Positions 1 through 8,385 are shown, counted from the stretch's first letter. The stretch is 12,486 bases of DNA from Treponema sp. UBA3870 (GCA_002392275.1 DGGQ01000146.1:8368-20853), one strand, 5' to 3'. The notes: generated by a model not told the origin, from the letters alone. Made by a program: numbers and translations.

Positions 1-3000
1 AAGTCCACCGGGGAACCTGCTTTATAACCGAGCAAATCAAGAACGCCACGGTCCACAACCATAAGGGTGAGTTCGGCATTTGAAAGAGGCTTTCCGTCTT
101 TTGTCGCAGTCAAATCAATCTTTGAATTGCTTCCCGGAAGATAAGACGGTTTATCCATTTTCACATCGATGTCGAAAGTGCGGGTCTTTGTGCTTACGGT
201 CAGATTTGTCGAACCGTAAACGTACTTAGGTTTCCCGATGTCTTTATCACCAAACTTTGACGGCGGGTTTTCTTTTCTTGGCGAGAAGGTGGAGATGCCA
301 ATCCAGACAACCGGAACAAAATCTTCCTTTATGTCCAAATCGATTACGGATGAAGATTCGTTCAAAGTCAAAATCCGTTCGTCAATAATTCCCTCGCGTT
401 CAATTGTAACAAGATACGTTCCCTTTTCAAGATTTGTGTTCATCAAGATATGGGCTGTGTCGCCGACTTCATATCTTTCCTTGTCTGCCGTCAACTGGAT
501 TTCCAGTCCGTCCTGATTCGGGAAATAATTGTCGCTTCCTGTGACATAGAAAGTTTTTTCGGTAATGACAGCGCGGCCCGCGGAATCCTCGGTTTTCATG
601 CGGAGAAGATACTGTCCGCCTTCCTTTGTTTTGATTGTAAGGGACTTGCTTCCAGTTGATTCTGTTCCGCTCTGCTCAACATCCGCTTTTCTCTGCCATG
701 ATGTGTGCTCGAATCCCCATTCATCAACAGTAACAAGCTTGTCATAATAAGAACGCAGAAGTTCCCAGCTGATTTTTTTACTTTTTCCAATCAGTGAATC
801 CTTCGGACTTTCGCCTTCGGGTGTAACAAGTGCAAAATCAAAATTAAGCTTCTCGTTTTTCTTCGGGAATCCCTTTACATTCGTGATGTTTGAGATTCCG
901 ATGTAGAAACTTGCGGGATGGACTGTGGCACTTGCGTTCGTTCCAATCATCTGGTTTCCGGCATCTGTTACGGACGCGGACAGATTGTAAACGTATGGCG
1001 TGCCGTCTTTTTGATTTTTACCGGTCGCAACAGAAACATGTGCCGTTCCCTCCGCGCTCATATTTTCGTTTGAGATTTCGTGGAAATTGTCGTAATCATC
1101 CGTATCTTCTTTGTAAAAATCCCACAGATAATTGTAGAGCATCGGACCGAAAGTGTAGCCCTTGAATTTTTCATCAGGAAGATAGAATGAAGTTGGGTAG
1201 CGAGTCCAATCAGCACGGACATTTCCACCTGCAAGAGAGCCTCCACCAAGATATGAGGCTGAAATTGTTGCACTAAGACTGTCGCCTGCAAAATAAGTCA
1301 ATGGAGCAATCTGTGCGGATGCCTGGAAACGGACTCTCTCAAAAAACTGTACTGAAATCGATGAGTATACTGCATTGCCGGGTCCAGCACCTTTGCGTTT
1401 GTATTCAAGGAAATAAGCACCCGGAGCCAAATCTTCCGGAAGTTCCCATTCTGCTGATGCCGTTCCAAATTCGGAAAGCGTTCCCGTCAAAGTGCCGTAA
1501 GTCTTGCGGTCGCGTCTCCAGTAATTTCCATCAACAAAATTGATTTCGTAGTCGCCCCTGTAGGTTTCGTACTGTCCGAGCGAAAGATTCCTGTCGATTA
1601 TCTTGAAGCTTGCTTTCTCACCCGGTTTGTAAAGTCCACGGTCGCTGAAAATCTTTGTCTTTGCAACAGGAGTACTGATAGATTCCGGTTCAATTTCTTT
1701 TCCACCGTCGTTTGCCAAAATCTTTCCGTCAACCAAATCGGCGGCTTTGTATTTGTCCACATAACTGCCACCCAGAGAATAAACAACCCTGTCGCTGTCG
1801 GTTTTTACTTCTATATATCTGTACGTGCTGTATGCTTTGTTTGTATCAAAATAAAGTTCTGCAAGACCGTTGGAGTCTGTTTTTGATTCGACAAGTTTTG
1901 TCCCGGCTCCCTGAAGCATTTTCAGTTCCCTGCTGTTGTCGTTTGTCGGGAGTTCAAAAATTGAAACCACTGCATTTTTTACAGGCGCACCTGTTTCGTA
2001 GCTTGCAACAAGGACATCGGTTTTGTTCCATGAACTTGTAACGGTAAGCCCCAAATCAGTCACCTGGATATAGCCGCTTTCGGAATAAGTTCTATTGGTC
2101 GGATGCTCAAAGAAAACCGCGCCCCTGTAAGAGTCCCCGACTTTTTCAAGGAAGTCCTTGAGATCCACCGTTTTAAAAATGCGTTTGTTTTTCTGCGACT
2201 TGTCCGGGCTGATTTTAAACGTCTGTTTTTTGCCCGCGGAATATTTATCCGTCACACCGCTGATTGCCGTCAAAGTGTATTCCGAACTTATGTTCTGAAA
2301 TTCAATGACCCGCTTCGGTTCAAACTGGCTTTCAAGAATTTGTAATCCGTAGTCTCGGAAAGTAAAATAAGAGTCTGCATCGGGAACGGAAACAGATTTT
2401 GAAATCTCTTTTTCATAAATCTGCCCGAACGCATCCTGAACTGTGTTTGCCGCAAGAGAGAAAGAATATTTGTCGCCGTATTCCACCGGAAGATTTTCAA
2501 TGTAGATAACGTTGCCGCTGACAGAAATATTTTCCTTGCTGATTTCCATTTTTGGTTTGAAGGAAAGCGCATTCAAAATGGATTCGGCAATTCCGTCCTT
2601 GATTCTGTGGTTAAAGCTGATTGCAAGCCCGCTTGTTCCTGTGATGTCCGTCATCGTAAATGGTCTGAGCGTGTGGAAAGTTTTTCTTTGTTCATCCGAT
2701 GTTGGCCAGCAATCTTTGTCGGGCATGGCTCCTGGTTTCAAGCTGATTTCAATCTGCTGGTTTTTCGGAAGCAAATCGTCCAGAGTAATCAGCACAGTTT
2801 TTTCATCGACCGCGCTTGTCTTAAAATTGTATGACTTTGATTTTTCATCCCTTACCGAAAGATATTGCTCAATAAATTCCGGGTTGACCTTGTTGCTGAA
2901 TTTTACCGCAATGTCCTTTACATATTCCGGCGCAACGTCGTTTGGATTCAGATAGATTTTCTGATTTTTTGAAGCACTGTACCCCGGCTGTACGGAAAGC

Positions 3001-3470
3001 ATTTTCAGCTCTTCGGTGTGGAAGCTAAAAACATTGTTCCCGGAAAGCTCCGTTCCCTTTGCTGATTTCAAATCCGGGTTGATTTGGATTAGATATTCTT
3101 TTTGCGGAATTAGAGAGTCCGTGCAGTCAAAACTCAAAAGACTTGTGCCGTACCACCTAAAAACACCGTTCAGCTTTGGACTGATTGAAACAATGTCTGT
3201 TTTTGTGATTGGCTCTCCAAGTTTTTCAAGAGCGACAACCGGCTCCGAAAACTGAATCTGTATGGAAGGATATTTTGTCGATGACGGAAGTTCTTCGTTT
3301 GGTGTGAAGGACGCAATGTAAAAATCTGTAGCACCCTCCGGTCCACCGCTTCCGGTCGAGCGGCGCGAAATTGTTGAATTTGATGCCATCGATGAAGAAT
3401 CCGTAGAATTACAGGCAGAAAACATTGCCATGGAAAAAATCACTGGAAGCCCGAACCACTTTAGTTTCAT
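1..3470 (-). CDS. Alpha-2-macroglobulin family lipoprotein (C-terminus beyond window)
   Basis: The reading frame stays open from the ATG at 3470 to the window edge: 1156 complete codons, with no stop. The N-terminus is a short lipoprotein signal (MKLKWFGLPVIFSMAMFSAC), with the predicted lipidated Cys at residue 20, so the protein should be anchored in the envelope. AGGGGGA (3478-3484) is a good ribosome binding site. Residues about 60-400 look like consecutive Ig-like domains of the SbsA/Big_5 type (for example IQIQFSEP near 70-77). FSDRGLYKPGE at about 608-618 is the classic MG2-domain signature, and VVDRGVLDLLGY at about 1138-1149 matches the conserved segment that precedes the thioester region in YfaS-like proteins. 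Bacterial members are thought to trap proteases in the periplasm. The thioester motif (CxEQ) would lie past the window, so it is unknown whether this one is a thioester type. No pbpC neighbour, the usual partner in proteobacteria, is seen on the visible side. Confidence 0.93.
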   Translation of the reverse strand, partial: MKLKWFGLPVIFSMAMFSACNSTDSSSMASNSTISRRSTGSGGPEGATDFYIASFTPNEELPSSTKYPSIQIQFSEPVVALEKLGEPITKTDIVSISPKLNGVFRWYGTSLLSFDCTDSLIPQKEYLIQINPDLKSAKGTELSGNNVFSFHTEELKMLSVQPGYSASKNQKIYLNPNDVAPEYVKDIAVKFSNKVNPEFIEQYLSVRDEKSKSYNFKTSAVDEKTVLITLDDLLPKNQQIEISLKPGAMPDKDCWPTSDEQRKTFHTLRPFTMTDITGTSGLAISFNHRIKDGIAESILNALSFKPKMEISKENISVSGNVIYIENLPVEYGDKYSFSLAANTVQDAFGQIYEKEISKSVSVPDADSYFTFRDYGLQILESQFEPKRVIEFQNISSEYTLTAISGVTDKYSAGKKQTFKISPDKSQKNKRIFKTVDLKDFLEKVGDSYRGAVFFEHPTNRTYSESGYIQVTDLGLTVTSSWNKTDVLVASYETGAPVKNAVVSIFELPTNDNSRELKMLQGAGTKLVESKTDSNGLAELYFDTNKAYSTYRYIEVKTDSDRVVYSLGGSYVDKYKAADLVDGKILANDGGKEIEPESISTPVAKTKIFSDRGLYKPGEKASFKIIDRNLSLGQYETYRGDYEINFVDGNYWRRDRKTYGTLTGTLSEFGTASAEWELPEDLAPGAYFLEYKRKGAGPGNAVYSSISVQFFERVRFQASAQIAPLTYFAGDSLSATISASYLGGGSLAGGNVRADWTRYPTSFYLPDEKFKGYTFGPMLYNYLWDFYKEDTDDYDNFHEISNENMSAEGTAHVSVATGKNQKDGTPYVYNLSASVTDAGNQMIGTNASATVHPASFYIGISNITNVKGFPKKNEKLNFDFALVTPEGESPKDSLIGKSKKISWELLRSYYDKLVTVDEWGFEHTSWQRKADVEQSGTESTGSKSLTIKTKEGGQYLLRMKTEDSAGRAVITEKTFYVTGSDNYFPNQDGLEIQLTADKERYEVGDTAHILMNTNLEKGTYLVTIEREGIIDERILTLNESSSVIDLDIKEDFVPVVWIGISTFSPRKENPPSKFGDKDIGKPKYVYGSTNLTVSTKTRTFDIDVKMDKPSYLPGSNSKIDLTATKDGKPLSNAELTLMVVDRGVLDLLGYKAGSPVD

Positions 3471-3487
3471 ATATAAATCCCCCTGCT

Positions 3488-3518
3488 TGCACGAGAGTTT
3501 TTCAAAGTTTCGCGTGCA
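3488..3518 (-). other. Inverted repeat in the leader of the macroglobulin gene
   Basis: TGCACG (3488-3493) and CGTGCA (3513-3518) form a perfect 6-bp stem around a 19-nt loop. On the minus strand it would sit in the 5' leader, about 3 nt before the ribosome binding site of the macroglobulin gene. There is no T-run, so it is not a terminator. It could influence translation or be chance. Confidence 0.3.
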
Positions 3519-3557
3519 CTAAAAGAATCTGCCCGAAACAGAGCAGATCCTTATAAT

Positions 3558-3586
3558 AGTATACAAAATTTTTAACGATTTGTTAC
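3558..3586 (-). promoter_or_regulatory. Candidate promoter of the macroglobulin gene
   Basis: On the minus strand GTAACA (3586-3581, 4 of 6 to TTGACA), a 17-nt spacer and TATACT (3563-3558, 5 of 6 to TATAAT) give an acceptable sigma70-like promoter. Transcription would start near 3551, leaving a leader of about 80 nt that holds the inverted repeat at 3488-3518. Another TATACT (3645-3650 area) has a poorer -35, so the assignment is tentative. The rest of 3590-3700 is A/T-rich with nothing else recognised. Confidence 0.4.
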
Positions 3587-3708
3587 AGGGGGAAAGTCAC
3601 GTTTACTTATTGCCTTTTGCAAGTTACGATTTGCCATGGTATAAAGTATAACATATTTACGAAGTTCTTTACAGTATTGCTAAAATATGCTGATTCAATA
3701 TTCCGCAT

Positions 3709-3742
3709 AAAAAAAGCAATGCCTTAAAAAAGACATTGCCTT
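3709..3742 (-). terminator. Intrinsic terminator after the S1-domain gene
   Basis: On the minus strand AGGCAATG pairs with CATTGCTT (8 bp, one G-U) around a 12-nt loop and is followed by seven Ts. It starts about 20 nt after the S1-domain gene's stop codon, so it ends that transcript and separates it from the macroglobulin gene. Confidence 0.8.
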
Positions 3743-3762
3743 AATCGACTTGGAAATCAATC

Positions 3763-4860
3763 TTATTTTTTCAGCAAGGCAGCGAACGGATTGTAGGTTT
3801 CTCCATCGTTATCATCTTTGTGGCTTGTCATGTATTCATTTGCGTTGTCCTGTTCCTCGTTTGAGACAACCGGGCTAAGGGAAATGCGTTTTTCTTCAGT
3901 GTCGATGCTGTCCACCACGACTTCCATTTTGTCGCCCTCTTTGAACACTTTTTTGAGGTTTGTGTTTCGCTCGACATTCAGTTTGGATATATGGACCAGA
4001 CCATCGACTGCGGGTGCGATATTTACAAAAAGACCAAACGCTGCTATGCGGGTAATCTTTCCCTCAACTCTTGTTCCGACAGGGACACGTTCTGCAATGG
4101 CATCCCATGGGTCCTTTTCCAGCTGCTTCATGCTCAGGGACACACGTTCGCGGCTCCAGTCCGCATCAATAATCTTTGCTTCAATCTCCTGTCCGACTTC
4201 AAGAACATCGCCAACATTTGCCACCCTTGTGTGGGAGATTTCGGAAATTGGAAGCAGTGCCTGGAATCCATTCACATTGATGAAGGCTCCAAAGTTTTCC
4301 AGAGAAATGACCGTACCCTTGACTACAGAGCCGACCGTAAGTTCCTGTGCAAGCTTGTTCTTTTTTTCCTCGGCCTCACGCTCCAGAATCACACGGTTTG
4401 AAACAACGATATTGCGTCCGTCGTTTTTGTATTCCTGAATCATAAAGGTAAGATGCTTTCCAACGTATTCCGAGCTTTCTTTTTTCTGCCTGTATCCCAT
4501 CTGCGAGAACGGACAGAATGCACGTGAGGAACCTATCATAACCTCAAAGCCGCCCTTGATTTCCTGTGTGACATGTCCCTCCACAGGGATTCCATTTTTG
4601 TAGGCGTTTTCCAGAATGTCCTTGCCTGCATCCTTTCCGCTCAGCTTGGTTGTAAAATGCAGTTCGTCATAATTGTTTGAAAGAAAATAGACTTTTATGC
4701 TGTCGCCAACTTTTACTTCGACATTGCCATTCTCGTCTGCAAGTTCCGATTTATCAAGAAAGCCCTCGCTCTTAAGTCCAAGGTCCAAGAAAATTGTGTC
4801 GTCGGTGATTGCTACAATTTTTGTTTCTATCTGCTGTCCTGGTTCAAATAAATGCCTCAT
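3763..4860 (-). CDS. S1 RNA-binding domain protein (ribosomal protein S1-like, four S1 domains)
   Basis: The product is 365 aa with four S1 (OB-fold) domains at about 7-75, 90-157, 176-245 and 261-330. The last two are the most canonical (GTVISLENFGAFINV and GKITRIAAFGLFVNI, each followed by a glycine/leucine segment and a His-containing IS.IS/HISKL turn). The first two are more divergent, as in the ribosome-docking half of S1 proteins. A charged tail (about 335-355) ends in NPFAALLKK. It probably binds single-stranded mRNA, either on the 30S subunit or as a free S1-type regulator. E. coli S1 is 557 aa with six domains; four-domain S1 proteins are typical of Gram-positive bacteria. In some treponemes the main S1 is, to my recollection, fused to cytidylate kinase, so this could be a paralogue; I therefore give no symbol. 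AAGGGGA precedes the ATG. The gene is monocistronic, with promoter at 4894-4922 and terminator at 3709-3742. Confidence 0.92.
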   Translation of the reverse strand: MRHLFEPGQQIETKIVAITDDTIFLDLGLKSEGFLDKSELADENGNVEVKVGDSIKVYFLSNNYDELHFTTKLSGKDAGKDILENAYKNGIPVEGHVTQEIKGGFEVMIGSSRAFCPFSQMGYRQKKESSEYVGKHLTFMIQEYKNDGRNIVVSNRVILEREAEEKKNKLAQELTVGSVVKGTVISLENFGAFINVNGFQALLPISEISHTRVANVGDVLEVGQEIEAKIIDADWSRERVSLSMKQLEKDPWDAIAERVPVGTRVEGKITRIAAFGLFVNIAPAVDGLVHISKLNVERNTNLKKVFKEGDKMEVVVDSIDTEEKRISLSPVVSNEEQDNANEYMTSHKDDNDGETYNPFAALLKK

Positions 4861-4893
4861 GTTTTCCCCTTGATTTCCAATTGAGTTATGTTT

Positions 4894-4922
4894 ATTTTAT
4901 ACCTTTTTAATAAAGTTAACAA
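4894..4922 (-). promoter_or_regulatory. Promoter of the S1-domain gene
   Basis: TTGTTA (4922-4917), a 17-nt spacer and TAAAAT (4899-4894) on the minus strand match the sigma70 consensus 4 of 6 and 5 of 6. The start site would lie near 4887, giving a leader of about 27 nt. The -35 lies only a few bases past the stop of the upstream lipoprotein gene, for which no terminator is visible, so read-through from that gene is also possible. Confidence 0.55.
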
Positions 4923-4928
4923 GGTAAG

Positions 4929-6347
4929 TTATTCGATTGGACCGATTGGCGCGGCAGATCTGGCAAGTCTTAGACCAAATCCGCTGGTGCGGCGGTAGGG
5001 CAGGTTTTTGGTTCTTGTGTACACGGAAATTTTGGATGCCTCGGGAGGTTCCTGGGCCTCGTTGTAATAGCATCCACCCCGCTGGACCCGGTAGATTCCA
5101 GATTCAGCCCCGAGAGGATTTGTCGCATCGTTTTTCGGGTAATCATCAAAAAAATCCCAGCACCATTCGGCGACATTGCCGGACATGTCGTAAAATCCAA
5201 GCTCGTTCGGTTCAAGCTTGGCAATCTCATGTGTGCAGGCGGAACTGTTTTTCACGTGCCATGCAACTTTTTCATTGTCATTGCTTCCAGCAAAAATATA
5301 GTCGTGGTTTGATGTTCCCATTTTTATTCTGCTCAGATTTCCACCCCGCGCGGCAAATTCCCATTCTGCTTCGGTCGGCATTCTGTAGCCATTCGCGTTG
5401 ATGTTCATCTGTACCCTGTTCCATTTTTCTAAATCAGGACTGTCGTAATCTTCGGGAACATGTCCCCATTTTTGGGGATCGTTTTCTCCATCAATAGAAT
5501 AGACCGGAACAAGGCCTTCGGATTTGCTCATCTCGTTGCAGATTACAATGCAGTCAAACCAGCTCAAATTTTCAACTGGACGGAAATCCTGCTCTTCTCC
5601 ATCAACCGGGACCCTGAGTTTTCCCTGGAAGTGGCTTGGATTTTCTATGCCCATCTGTTCAATAAGATACTGCGGAAGCTCTTTTGATGCCAGAACAAAA
5701 TCATTGACCGTGACTGTGTAATCAACTCCCTCGACTGTGCGTGTAAAAGTTCCTCCGGCAACATCCTGTTCTTCAATGAAGTTAGAAATGTTTGCTACGT
5801 TTAAATCGTAAGTCGCGTCGAATGCTGGGAAAAACTTTGGTCCAAAATCATGGTCCAGAAAATATGTGTAGCCTAAATCGACATCCTTTTTTACATCAAG
5901 GGGGGCACCGTAAAGTCCCTTCACGTAACTCTGCTTTTCGCCAAGGGAGTTTTCTCCGTGCAGCAGATTGAAGGTGAGTGTGACGGTGTTGCGGTTGTAA
6001 TAGACATTTACGGCTCTTGTTCCGTCCGGGTCCGTTGCCATGGTGATTCCGACTGGGGAAAATCCATCCAGAACAGGGTTGTCCGAGGCAAGATCGCTTG
6101 TGGTGACACCTTTTGGAATGTCCTTGTCCTCCTGAAGCTCCATTATTTCCGTGTAGTTTTCCAAATCAAGGTCCTGGGTAAAATGGTGGATTCTTGCTGC
6201 CGTGGATGTGGTCTGGTCCTTGAAGTATGTAAGCCCTATTGATAAAGTTCCACTACCGTTGACCGCTTTTCCTTCGTTCGTTTCGCAGCAAATAAATAGG
6301 AAAGAAATCAAGATGCTTAAAACAAAAAAACTCTTTAGCTTCTTCAT
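4929..6347 (-). CDS. SUMF1/FGE-sulfatase-domain lipoprotein
   Basis: The product is 472 aa. The N-terminus is a lipoprotein signal (MKKLKSFFVLSILISFLFICC, lipidated Cys 20 or 21). Residues about 50-120 (HHFTQDLDLENYTEI, then DPDGTRAVNVYYNRN) and 120-180 (TVTLTFNL, LGYTYFLDHDF, FDATYDL) resemble the MucBP-like and InlB B-type repeats often found in front of such domains in Treponema lipoproteins. The formylglycine-generating-enzyme-like domain covers about 210-465: PVENLSWFDCIVICNEMS, NANGYRMPTEAEWEFAARGG (319-336), GFYDMSGNVAEWCWD (384-398), RVQRGG (420-425) and SGFGLRLAR at the end. The paired active-site cysteines of true FGE that follow RGG are not present as a pair (only Cys 426 lies there), so it is probably a non-enzymatic C-type-lectin-like surface fold. 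The ligand is unknown. GGTGG before the ATG is the ribosome binding site. Confidence 0.92.
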   Translation of the reverse strand: MKKLKSFFVLSILISFLFICCETNEGKAVNGSGTLSIGLTYFKDQTTSTAARIHHFTQDLDLENYTEIMELQEDKDIPKGVTTSDLASDNPVLDGFSPVGITMATDPDGTRAVNVYYNRNTVTLTFNLLHGENSLGEKQSYVKGLYGAPLDVKKDVDLGYTYFLDHDFGPKFFPAFDATYDLNVANISNFIEEQDVAGGTFTRTVEGVDYTVTVNDFVLASKELPQYLIEQMGIENPSHFQGKLRVPVDGEEQDFRPVENLSWFDCIVICNEMSKSEGLVPVYSIDGENDPQKWGHVPEDYDSPDLEKWNRVQMNINANGYRMPTEAEWEFAARGGNLSRIKMGTSNHDYIFAGSNDNEKVAWHVKNSSACTHEIAKLEPNELGFYDMSGNVAEWCWDFFDDYPKNDATNPLGAESGIYRVQRGGCYYNEAQEPPEASKISVYTRTKNLPYRRTSGFGLRLARSAAPIGPIE

Positions 6348-6363
6348 AAATCCACCACTTTAA

Positions 6364-6391
6364 ATTTTATCAAAATTAGTAAAAAAGTCAA
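6364..6391 (-). promoter_or_regulatory. Promoter of the SUMF1-domain lipoprotein gene
   Basis: On the minus strand TTGACT (6391-6386, 5 of 6), a 16-nt spacer and TAAAAT (6369-6364, 5 of 6) form a good sigma70-like promoter. The predicted start is near 6357, about 10 nt before the initiation codon, so the leader is very short. No intrinsic terminator for the upstream DUF1848 gene is seen in 6348-6430. Confidence 0.65.
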
Positions 6392-6430
6392 ATTTTTTGA
6401 AAACCAGATTCATCGTTTGTCCGTTCGGGT

Positions 6431-7369
6431 TTAAAACAAATCAAGCTGGGGGTTGGGTACATCCAAAAAGCTTGGCTGATTTCCATATACTATTTCATCA
6501 TCGGTATGTATGCTGTCGCAGAGTATGGGGGAATCGGGATTATATAGCGCGAAATTTTTTGCCGCTTCCTGTGGATTTTTGTTCGCATAGCAGTAGCGGC
6601 ATCCGTTTGGGCATGTGCTGTATGTTCCAATGTCGTGATTTACCATGCATGAGCATCCACGCCTCATCCCCTTGTGTTTCAGGTCGCGGAATTTTACTCC
6701 ATTCGCTTTTCCAATTTCATCCAGAGTGACGCATCCGCCTGGAAGTATCCCGTATTTTGAGTAGTCCGTTTTCATTGCGCAGGTCTGTAGGGGGAGTCTA
6801 TATTTTTTTGCGATTGAACCGAGCCCCTCCGCCAGAGCGTCCATGTCCTCCTCCGTAAAGAGTTGCAGTTCTGGCATGTTGAATTGAAGTTTTTCATAGA
6901 ACTCGACAAAACTGAACACGCATTTTGAAACATGGGTGGAAAGTCGTGCCGCCATGTGTCCAAAAGTGATTAGATGCTGCTGGACTGTGTATTTCTTTGT
7001 CAAAAGTATTGGGTCGTAACGCCAGACTATCCGATTTTTTCCGACCAGATTTTCCAGTTTGTAGAGGATGTCAATGCTCTGGTCCAGAGATGGAACTCCC
7101 GGCTCAATGTCTTTCCCATACGCGGTTATTGTGTAGAAAAAATATGTGTTGAAACGCTCTGTGATTTCGTGCAGACGTGGCAGTATTGGGGAATAGTTTT
7201 TGGAGCAGAAAATAACGCAGTCAACTTTTGATGGGACCAGCTCGTAGCGTGTGACTTTTTTTGGAAACAGGGGATTCCGCGAATAGACGAAACCCTCCCT
7301 GAATCGATTCAAAAGCCAGTCGGAAAAATATTGTACCGTATCTGTTCTGGCCCCAGTGTTTATCAGCAT
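6431..7369 (-). CDS. DUF1848 family protein with C-terminal cysteine cluster
   Basis: The product is 312 aa and matches the DUF1848 family along its length: an ART-D N-terminus (family SxRTDIP), SDWLLNRFREGFVYSRNP (16-33), VDCVIFCSKN (49-58), YTITAYGKDIEPGVPS (79-94), RIVWRYDPILL (113-123) and CVFSFVEFYEK (150-160). The C-terminal part carries Cys 239 and 241 (CxC) and Cys 253, 257 and 260 (Cx3Cx2C, in TCPNGCRYCYAN), a pattern like the 4Fe-4S site of radical SAM enzymes but at the wrong end of the protein. The function is not known. The ATG lies 2 nt after the ldhA stop codon and has no strong ribosome binding site of its own, so it is probably translated by coupling with ldhA from a shared mRNA. 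The matching N-terminus supports this start. Confidence 0.92.
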   Translation of the reverse strand: MLINTGARTDTVQYFSDWLLNRFREGFVYSRNPLFPKKVTRYELVPSKVDCVIFCSKNYSPILPRLHEITERFNTYFFYTITAYGKDIEPGVPSLDQSIDILYKLENLVGKNRIVWRYDPILLTKKYTVQQHLITFGHMAARLSTHVSKCVFSFVEFYEKLQFNMPELQLFTEEDMDALAEGLGSIAKKYRLPLQTCAMKTDYSKYGILPGGCVTLDEIGKANGVKFRDLKHKGMRRGCSCMVNHDIGTYSTCPNGCRYCYANKNPQEAAKNFALYNPDSPILCDSIHTDDEIVYGNQPSFLDVPNPQLDLF

Positions 7370-7371
7370 TT

Positions 7372-8385
7372 TTATTTGACTTCGTTGCTCAACTCTTCTT
7401 TGCCTGCCATAAATTCCTTGACATTTTCCAATGTGGTTGTCGCAATTGCTTTGAGGGCGTTTGTTGTAAGGAATGCCTGGTGGCTTGTGATTATTACATT
7501 CGGGAAGGTCATCAGACGTGCGAGAGTGTCGTCGCGGATTATGTTAACGGACCAGTCGTCAAAGAAATACTTGCTTTCCTCTTCGTAAACATCCAGTGCG
7601 GCTCCACCGAGAGTCTGTTTTTTGAGCGAGTTGACAAGGGCGGTGGAATCAATCAATGCGCCACGGCCAGTGTTGATTATGACGGCATCCCGTTTCATCA
7701 GCTGCAATGACTGTGCGTTGACCACGTGCTTTGTTTCTTCGGTAAGCGGGCAGTGAAGGCTCAGAACATCCGCATCCGCAAAAAGCTGTGTGAGCTGGAC
7801 ATATTTGAATCCATGAAACGCTGCCCATTCATTGTCGGGGACCACATCAAAGACTTCTATGTTCATTCCAAATCCGCTTAGAATTTCGGCGGTCAGTTTT
7901 CCAATGCGACCAGTTCCCAAAATGCAGGCTGTAAGTCCATTCAGATTTCTTCCGGTCAAACCGTTCAAAGAAAAATTACCGGAGCGGGTTTTGATATAGG
8001 CCTGCGGGATTTTTCTGGTGAGCGAAAGAAGAAGCGCGACCGTATGTTCTGCGACGGCATTTGGAGAGTACGCGGGGACCCTCACAACTTTTATTCCAGC
8101 TTTTGCAGCCGCCCTCAAATCAACATTGTTGTAGCCAGCGCATCTTAGGGCAATCAACTTTACGCCACATTCTTTGAGTGTCGCAATGACTTTTGAATTT
8201 ACTGTGTCGTTTACAAAAACACAGATTGCTTCATAGCCTTTTGCGGTGAGAGCTGTTTTTTCGTTCAGATGGAAATCAAAAAAATCAATGTTGTAGAGAA
8301 ATGTCTTGTTCACGTCTGTAAATGAATCACGGTCATAGGACCTTGTATCATAAAACGCGATGTTGAGTACCTGTGCTTCTTCCAT
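7372..8385 (-). CDS. ldhA: D-lactate dehydrogenase (NAD-dependent 2-hydroxyacid dehydrogenase)
   Basis: It reduces pyruvate to D-lactate with NADH in the cytoplasm, reoxidising NADH during fermentation. I choose the ATG at 8385 (337 aa) rather than the upstream ATG at 8442, because AAGGAGG lies at ideal distance before it and the protein then begins near NIAFYDTRSYD, as in E. coli LdhA. It resembles LdhA closely throughout: EKTALTAKGYEAICVFVND, ALRCAGYNNVDL, VPAYSPNAVAEH, HCPLTEET and the end HQAFLT. The Rossmann motif GTGRIG is at 157-162 with Asp 180 for NAD preference. The catalytic set is Arg 241 (NTGRG), Asp 265 and Glu 270 (LDVYEEE) and His 302 (SHQAF), all present with the family's spacing. 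It is followed after 2 nt by the DUF1848 gene. A candidate promoter is at 8434-8462 and a palindrome at 8490-8503. Confidence 0.94.
   Translation of the reverse strand: MEEAQVLNIAFYDTRSYDRDSFTDVNKTFLYNIDFFDFHLNEKTALTAKGYEAICVFVNDTVNSKVIATLKECGVKLIALRCAGYNNVDLRAAAKAGIKVVRVPAYSPNAVAEHTVALLLSLTRKIPQAYIKTRSGNFSLNGLTGRNLNGLTACILGTGRIGKLTAEILSGFGMNIEVFDVVPDNEWAAFHGFKYVQLTQLFADADVLSLHCPLTEETKHVVNAQSLQLMKRDAVIINTGRGALIDSTALVNSLKKQTLGGAALDVYEEESKYFFDDWSVNIIRDDTLARLMTFPNVIITSHQAFLTTNALKAIATTTLENVKEFMAGKEELSNEVK

Noticed and set aside
2512..2955. Plus-strand open frame of 147 codons
   Set aside because: It is antisense to the macroglobulin coding frame, which is continuous and has family signatures; no start signal was seen.
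3818..4438. Plus-strand open frame of 206 codons
   Set aside because: It lies wholly antisense to the well-supported S1-domain gene, is rich in Ser/Thr/Phe as expected from reverse-frame translation, and shows no family motifs.
4905..4922. Rex-like site (TTGTTAA half) near the S1 promoter
   Set aside because: Only the left half matches; the right half has several mismatches, and the sequence is better explained as the -35 region.
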